Shown piece after piece: positions 63,005 through 64,000 of a DNA stretch of 64,000 bases. Each line of letters begins with the position of its first letter. Within the stretch, counting starts at the first letter, position 1. The stretch comes from Pseudomonadota bacterium (GTDB taxonomy: Bacteria > Pseudomonadota > Alphaproteobacteria > Sphingomonadales > Sphingomonadaceae). The notes under the pieces were generated by a model, which ran no database searches, was not told the DNA's origin, and worked only from the letters and a program-made list of their open reading frames with translations. A program made the translations under genes and the position numbers. The DNA lies in NCBI GenBank assembly GCA_020160755.1, contig JAIUPN010000002.1, forward strand, positions 310,001 through 374,000, written 5' to 3'.

Positions 63005-64000
63005 ATGAAGCCCAAATCTACCCTCTTTCGCGCCGCAGAACATGCGGCATCTTATCTCGATGGCCTATCAACTCACCCAGTCGGAGCGACAACCACTGCT
63101 GATGATCTGCGCCAACGCTTGGCGCTCGCCTTGCCAGAGACCGGCACCGATCCAGCCCGCGTCATCGACGATCTCGTCGAGCAAACACGCGGTGGCCATC
63201 TAGGTTCGGCTGGCGGACGCTTCTTTGCATGGGTGATCGGAGGAGCGTTGCCGTCAGCTCTGGCAGCTGATTGGCTCACCTCGACGTGGGACAATAACGC
63301 GGCCCTTTATGCTTGCGGGCCTGCCGCAGCAGTCGTTGAGGAAGTTGCCGGAAGTTGGGTCAAACAACTTCTAGGCCTCCCGATGAACTCGTCCTTCGCG
63401 TTCACTACAGGCTGCCAGATGGCGCATGTGACTTGCCTTGCTGCAGCGCGCCATTCGATTTTGCGTGATGTTGGGTGGGATGTCGAGGCAGACGGACTGC
63501 AAGGCGCTCCATCGATCCGTGTGATCACGAGCGAGCATTGTCACGGTTCGATCGAGCGCGCTGTTCGCTTTTTAGGTCTGGGCAAGAATAGCATCGTTGC
63601 ACTCGCGACGGGCGCAGATGCGCGGGTCAGGCCCGATACTCTCGAGGCGAGTTTGGCTCAAGGCGAGCCTACCCTTGTGGTGCTTGACGCGGCAGACCTC
63701 AATGTCGGAGCGATCGACCCGTTCGACGAACTTATACCAATCGCAAAGGCCCATGGGGCCTGGGTTCATGTCGATGGTGCATTCGGTCTATGGGCGCGGG
63801 CGAGCAAGCATGCACCCAGGCTCGCAGGTGTCGAACTCGCCGACTCATGGGCGACGGACGCTCACAAATGGTTGAACACGCCAAAGGACAACGGAATCGC
63901 CATTATCCGCGACAGCTCGGCCCATCGTGCAGCGATGAGCGTGAGCGCGGCCTATCTTTCGTCACCGGGCGAGGTTCGCGACCAGATCGATTGGACGCCC
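63005..64000 (+). CDS. PLP-dependent decarboxylase/aminotransferase-family protein (3' end cut by window)
   Basis: 332 codons visible from ATG 63005, with GAGG upstream; the gene continues past the window. It belongs to the group II PLP decarboxylase fold: FAFTTGCQMAHVTCLAAARH, then VLDAADLNVGAIDPFDELIP, WVHVDGAFGLWAR and the PLP lysine in DSWATDAHKWLNTPKDNGIA. The order matches glutamate/tyrosine/aromatic-amino-acid decarboxylases, but the substrate is open. Local base composition is lower in GC than the core block. Confidence 0.82.
   Translation, partial: MKPKSTLFRAAEHAASYLDGLSTHPVGATTTADDLRQRLALALPETGTDPARVIDDLVEQTRGGHLGSAGGRFFAWVIGGALPSALAADWLTSTWDNNAALYACGPAAAVVEEVAGSWVKQLLGLPMNSSFAFTTGCQMAHVTCLAAARHSILRDVGWDVEADGLQGAPSIRVITSEHCHGSIERAVRFLGLGKNSIVALATGADARVRPDTLEASLAQGEPTLVVLDAADLNVGAIDPFDELIPIAKAHGAWVHVDGAFGLWARASKHAPRLAGVELADSWATDAHKWLNTPKDNGIAIIRDSSAHRAAMSVSAAYLSSPGEVRDQIDWTP

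Noticed and set aside
1..64000. CRISPR array or cas genes
   Set aside because: No regularly spaced direct repeats of 24-40 bp and no Cas motif was seen; the repeats found are isolated pairs.

Overview
The window is GC-rich, coding-dense alphaproteobacterial DNA. Gene content and codon style (PutA with an Lrp-type regulator, a ~350-residue RibA, an FtsK/LolA block, a CC_3452-family protein, LytS/LytTR) point to Sphingomonadales, probably Sphingopyxis or a close relative. That placement is inference from gene style, not a database match.

Positions 1-29186 form an integrative, conjugation-related island. It ends at a P4-type tyrosine integrase next to the 3' end of tRNA-Gly(CCC). Its other end lies left of the window. 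From the left it holds a DUF2958 gene fragment and then a long plus-strand block (992-17559): a ribbon-helix-helix regulator, three different DNA methyltransferases, a phospholipase-D-type nuclease, a small ubiquitin-like (beta-grasp) protein, two tandem paralogous 65-residue proteins, an AddB-like nuclease, an AddA-like helicase-nuclease and a WYL regulator. This looks like an undescribed DNA modification/defence locus, possibly two modules joined together. Next come an ECF sigma factor coupled to a degenerate nucleotidyltransferase, a nucleotidyltransferase-HEPN protein, two small genes, and the mobilisation set: MobF relaxase, TraD-like coupling protein, a relaxosome-type ribbon-helix-helix protein, a candidate oriT, an excisionase-like gene, a membrane protein and the integrase.

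Positions 29187-61153 look like core chromosome bracketed by two tRNA-Gly genes. The block carries proline catabolism (Lrp regulator and PutA), a TPR protein, glutamate dehydrogenase, (p)ppGpp synthetase/hydrolase, a glycosyltransferase, an HxlR regulator, a LytS/LytTR two-component pair, RibA and exonuclease III, LolA, FtsK, a UbiH-type hydroxylase, a truncated RpoH-like sigma protein, a Lon-N domain protein and a thioredoxin-TPR protein. Inside it is a striking four-gene operon (35698-45360): a multihaem cytochrome, a lipoprotein with two GlcG/HbpS-type domains, an outer-membrane beta-barrel, and a 1429-residue secreted protein with at least ten haem sites and LVIVD repeats. Together they resemble a porin-cytochrome electron conduit.

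Positions 61154-64000, downstream of tRNA-Gly(GCC), look accessory again: a decayed amidohydrolase fragment, a LuxR-type HTH-glyoxalase fusion coupled to a secreted VOC protein, and a PLP-dependent decarboxylase cut by the window end.
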